Shown here: positions 34,068-36,903 of the stretch, piece by piece | Numbering within the stretch: position 1 is the first letter of the stretch | How the letters are laid out: the number at the start of each line of letters is the position of its first letter | Assembly (NCBI GenBank): GCA_964618785.1 | Contig: CAZUCY010000025.1 | Coordinates: forward strand, 1-36,903 | DNA length: 36,903 nucleotides | Source of the DNA: FEN-1297 sp964618785 | GTDB taxonomy: Bacteria > Bacteroidota > Ignavibacteria > Ignavibacteriales > Ignavibacteriaceae | Direction: 5' to 3' | Translations under genes and position numbers: made by a program | The notes under the pieces: model-generated | Databases searched by the model: none | What the model was told of the DNA's origin: nothing | Seen by the model: only the letters and a program-made list of their open reading frames with translations

Positions 34068-34538
34068 ATGAAACCTAATATTGAAATCTCAGATAAGAAC
34101 TTGAAAGAAGTTGCAACGCTTCTCAACACATTATTGGCTAATGAATATGTACTATACACAAAAACTCGTAATGCACACTGGAATATTCAAGGGGATAATT
34201 TCATTGAATTGCATAAGTTTTTTGAGAGTCAGTATGATTCTTTGAATATAATTATTGATGATACGGCTGAAAGAGTCAGGGCGCTTGGGCATTTCGCTCT
34301 GGGTTCGCTAAAGGACTTTTTACAGGTTGCTCAATTGAGTGAACAAAATGATAACTTCAGCGATCAGATTCATATCATTCAAACGTTGCTCGAAGATCAC
34401 GAATCTATTATCCATTCGCTTCGTAACCATATTACTGTCATTGCCGGTGAGTTTAAAGACTTTGGCACTGCTGACTTTATGACGGGACTTATGGAACAGC
34501 ATGAAAAAATGGCTTGGATGCTTAGAAGCTATCTGTAA
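34068..34538 (+). CDS. dps: Dps-family ferritin-like DNA-protection protein
   Basis: A 156-aa four-helix protein that stores iron and consumes hydrogen peroxide, protecting DNA. The ferroxidase residues His37 (in NAHWNIQG), His49, Asp64 and Glu68 have the same spacing (12, 15, 4) as the classical set in E. coli Dps. FFESQYDSLNIIIDDTAERV (51-70) is the standard signature. There is no long lysine-rich N-terminal tail, so direct DNA binding is uncertain. Length is typical. The ATG is preceded by AAGAGAA. An oxidative-stress role fits the radical SAM neighbour only loosely. Confidence 0.95.
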   Translation: MKPNIEISDKNLKEVATLLNTLLANEYVLYTKTRNAHWNIQGDNFIELHKFFESQYDSLNIIIDDTAERVRALGHFALGSLKDFLQVAQLSEQNDNFSDQIHIIQTLLEDHESIIHSLRNHITVIAGEFKDFGTADFMTGLMEQHEKMAWMLRSYL

Positions 34539-35025
34539 GAATTTACAATTAATTACTCCTCTTACGCTGTTATTAAAATTTCATTATGTCGCCATTGGTT
34601 TTGGCATAGCCATTCCTATGGAATAACCCGGGGTATAGTAAAGCGCCCGCAAATATTGAACTTTAGTCCATTATGAGGCTCATTCTTTAGCTAAAAGGCG
34701 GATATATTTGTAATTATTTATCCCCGGCATTAACCTGCCGGCAAGCACGTATCGGCGTCATAAATTCATTTATTTTGCGTAATATGAGTCATTAGTTCTC
34801 GTTACACAGAATTTTATTCTAAATAATTGCGTGAGGTGGGACCGTCTTTTCACTAAAAGATGTAATCCTTTTTTCATCCCTTTGGGTGATTTACTTACCG
34901 GGACAACTTTTGTAGCTTCTTATTGAGTTTTAATATTATTCTATAACTATGCTATATAATATTGTTTATATTCAGATTGAAACTATGTACATTGGAATTC
35001 TCTTCTACATTTGCCGGGGAAAATT
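34539..35025. other. Intergenic region upstream of the glucan synthase gene
   Basis: Nearly 490 bases with no gene seen. It holds a CCGGCA/TGCCGG hairpin (34724-34741), copy 3 of the 45-base repeat (34855-34899), and presumably the promoter of the next gene. Confidence 0.45.
34855..34899. repeat. 45-base intergenic repeat, copy 3
   Basis: AAAGATGTAATCC, TTTTTTCATCCCTTTG and GATTTACTTAC align with copy 1 (27872-27916) in the same orientation. It lies 126 bases before the start of the glucan synthase gene. Confidence 0.6.
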
Positions 35026-36903
35026 ATGAAGCTAATCAAACCGAAAATAAATGAATCCTTGTTCCGGCTAAAGCTTCAATTTAGCAGCAACTTTCTTGTT
35101 AATAAATTCGCTCATGGTGAACCGCCGTTGCGCTCGGAGTTATTCAGCGCCGATCAGATGGAGCAGCACGGCAAGGCGCTCGCAAGTTCGCATATCCTGG
35201 ACTCAAAGCACACTCCGGATCAGCGGTTACTTACAAGGTTGGCTGAGAATGAAGCCTTTTTGTTTGAAGTCCATAATTTGTTAACTGAAGCAGTTAAAGC
35301 AAACCATCAGATTACGCCTGCCGGTGAATGGTTGCTTGATAATTTTTATCTGATCGAAGAGCAGATTCGCACAGGCAAAAAACATTTACCAAAAGGCTAT
35401 ATCCGGGAATTGCCGAGCTTGCTGAATGGTAATTCCAAAGGTCTGCCCCGTGTTTATGACATCGCACTGGAAACTATTTCCCATGGCGATGGACGGGTGG
35501 ACCCGGAAAATCTTAGCCGTTTCGTAGCCGCGTACCAAACTGTGACTACCTTAAATTTAGGGGAGTTATGGGCAATCCCTACCATGTTGCGGTTGGCGCT
35601 GATTGAAAATCTACGCCGCGTTGCCGCAAAGGTCGCTGCCGGTAGAATAGAACGGGAATTGGCGGATTCATGGGCTGACCGGATGATTGATGTCGCTGAG
35701 AAAGATCCGAAGAGCCTGATTCTTATAATCGCAGATATGGCGCGGACAGATCCGCCAATGACAACCCCATTCGTTTCGGAGTTTGCACGCAGACTGCAGG
35801 GTTTAAGCAATGTTATGATATCGCCGTTAACATGGATTGAGCAGCGCCTTTCTGAATCGGATACGACAATCAGTAAATTAGTGCAGTCGGGTAACCAGCA
35901 GCAAGCTGCCGATCAGGTTTCTATCAGCAACAGTATTGGCAGTCTTCGATTCCTGGAATCAACGAACTGGCGCCGCTTCGTTGAGACGATGAGCGCTGTT
36001 GAGCAAATCTTGCGTAAAGATGTGCGCGGAATATACGGTAAAATGGATTTTACCACCCGCGACCGGTATCGTCATGTTGTAGAAAAAATTGCAAAGAACA
36101 GCCCTCTATCGGAAGAAGATGTGGCACAAACAGTTATCCGCCTGGCGCAGGAAAGCGCAGCTAAGAATGGCGGCGATGACAGAACTTCACATATTGGATA
36201 TTACCTGATCGATAAGGGTTTGAAACAGCTCGAATATATAACTAAGGTACGATTTTCTGCCTCAGCGGCTCTAAGAAAAGTGTCCGGACATATCCCTTTG
36301 CTGATTTACACCGGCTCCATTTTACTTATGACAATGATCTTCTCCGCTGGATTACTGGAAAAAGCCTATATGGGGGGATTACGTGGCTGGTTGTTAGTAC
36401 TTTTCGGCATTCTCTTTTTTTTATGTGCCAGTCAACTGGCGGTTCCTCTTGTAAATTGGCTGTCAACATTGTTGGTACAGCCCCAGCCATTACCGAAAAT
36501 GGATCTCTCCAAAGGAATACCGCCGGAATTACGCACTCTTGTGGTCATCCCATCTATATTAATAAACGCTCAAAATGTCAAAGAATTGATCGAGTCCCTG
36601 GAAGTAAGGTTTCTTGCAAATCGTGATGATAACCTGCACTTTAGCCTTCTGACTGATCTTCAAGACTCACATGAGGAAACCCTGCCGGAGGATGAATCAC
36701 TTGTGCTGCTTGCGAGTAAGAAAATCGAAGAGCTTAATGAAAAATACAAAGGGTTGCATAACGATACTTTCTTCCTTTTTCACCGCCCGCGGCAGTGGAA
36801 CCCCAGTGAGCAATTGTGGATGGGTTACGAACGCAAGAGAGGAAAGCTTGAAGAATTAAATTCTATGTTGCGCGGCGGATTGAAAAATCGTTTCTCGCTT
36901 GTT
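35026..36903 (+). CDS. ndvB: Cyclic beta-1,2-glucan synthase, N-terminal part (cut by window end)
   Basis: An open frame from the ATG at 35026 to the last base gives 626 residues without a stop. It matches the N-terminus of NdvB-type cyclic glucan synthases: RSELFSADQMEQHGKALA (about 36-53), ITPAGEWLLDNFYLIEEQIR (about 97-116), LPKGYIRELP, and FVAAYQTVTTLNLGELWAIP. Two transmembrane helices lie at about 426-446 and 453-478. HRPRQWNPSEQLWMGYERKR (about 586-605) is the signature of the glycosyltransferase family 84 segment that follows. Full-length family members are about 2800 residues and also contain cyclising and GH94 phosphorylase domains, which would lie beyond the window. The product is a periplasmic or secreted cyclic glucan made from UDP-glucose, used in osmoadaptation or host interaction. 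Confidence 0.9.
   Translation, partial: MKLIKPKINESLFRLKLQFSSNFLVNKFAHGEPPLRSELFSADQMEQHGKALASSHILDSKHTPDQRLLTRLAENEAFLFEVHNLLTEAVKANHQITPAGEWLLDNFYLIEEQIRTGKKHLPKGYIRELPSLLNGNSKGLPRVYDIALETISHGDGRVDPENLSRFVAAYQTVTTLNLGELWAIPTMLRLALIENLRRVAAKVAAGRIERELADSWADRMIDVAEKDPKSLILIIADMARTDPPMTTPFVSEFARRLQGLSNVMISPLTWIEQRLSESDTTISKLVQSGNQQQAADQVSISNSIGSLRFLESTNWRRFVETMSAVEQILRKDVRGIYGKMDFTTRDRYRHVVEKIAKNSPLSEEDVAQTVIRLAQESAAKNGGDDRTSHIGYYLIDKGLKQLEYITKVRFSASAALRKVSGHIPLLIYTGSILLMTMIFSAGLLEKAYMGGLRGWLLVLFGILFFLCASQLAVPLVNWLSTLLVQPQPLPKMDLSKGIPPELRTLVVIPSILINAQNVKELIESLEVRFLANRDDNLHFSLLTDLQDSHEETLPEDESLVLLASKKIEELNEKYKGLHNDTFFLFHRPRQWNPSEQLWMGYERKRGKLEELNSMLRGGLKNRFSLV

Noticed and set aside
1..36903. 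CRISPR arrays
   Set aside because: No regularly spaced repeats of 24-40 bases; the repeats seen are pairs or triplets at kilobase distances.
1..36903. tRNA, rRNA or other classical RNA genes
   Set aside because: No cloverleaf with matching acceptor stem and T-loop was found; the GGTTCAAAC near 6612 has no fitting arms.

Overview
The window looks like a chromosomal segment of a Bacteroidota-type bacterium close to Ignavibacteria/Melioribacteraceae. The main clue is a type IX secretion (T9SS) C-terminal sorting-domain remnant at the left edge (PNPFNPTT... LSSGIYFYR... AGSF). Weak Shine-Dalgarno sites and AT-rich intergenic DNA fit this. Taxonomy is inferred from family-level patterns only.

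Layout. (1) 1-8341 is a carbohydrate locus on the plus strand after the T9SS remnant: exported GH2 beta-mannosidase, class I mannose-6-phosphate isomerase with a TTG start, exported GH59 (galactocerebrosidase-like) enzyme, and exported GH35/DUF5597 beta-galactosidase. (2) 8365-24694 is an accessory interval bounded by two direct repeats of 69 bp (67 identical). The right copy spans the 3' end of an MFS efflux gene. Inside are a frameshifted gene, a truncated REP-associated (Y1/HUH) transposase, a TetR-regulated RND tripartite efflux operon lying between two copies of a 46-bp REP-like hairpin, a small orphan gene, a two-gene module (membrane-anchored 771-aa protein of unknown fold plus 1563-aa DEAH/DUF1998 helicase), a tandem-HTH regulator, and fused fragments of a HepT-like gene and a SpoIIE/PP2C phosphatase gene. 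(3) 24664-36903 looks like backbone: DHA2-type MFS exporter, a small membrane protein with a SHOCT-like tail, a MacA/MacB-type efflux operon with ATPase and permease as separate genes, a B12-binding radical SAM protein, Dps, and the N-terminal 626 residues of a cyclic beta-1,2-glucan synthase running off the right edge.

How the genes work together. The left locus could release mannose and galactose from beta-linked glycans outside the cytoplasm, and the isomerase would move mannose-6-phosphate into fructose-6-phosphate. Three separate efflux systems (RND, MFS, MacAB) suggest export of toxic or hydrophobic compounds. The part most worth attention is the DUF1998 helicase with its membrane-anchored partner. 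The helicase belongs to the broad class used by DISARM and Druantia, but the gene content matches neither as I know them, so I treat it as a candidate undescribed defence module on an island. No rRNA, tRNA, CRISPR array or integrase was seen.
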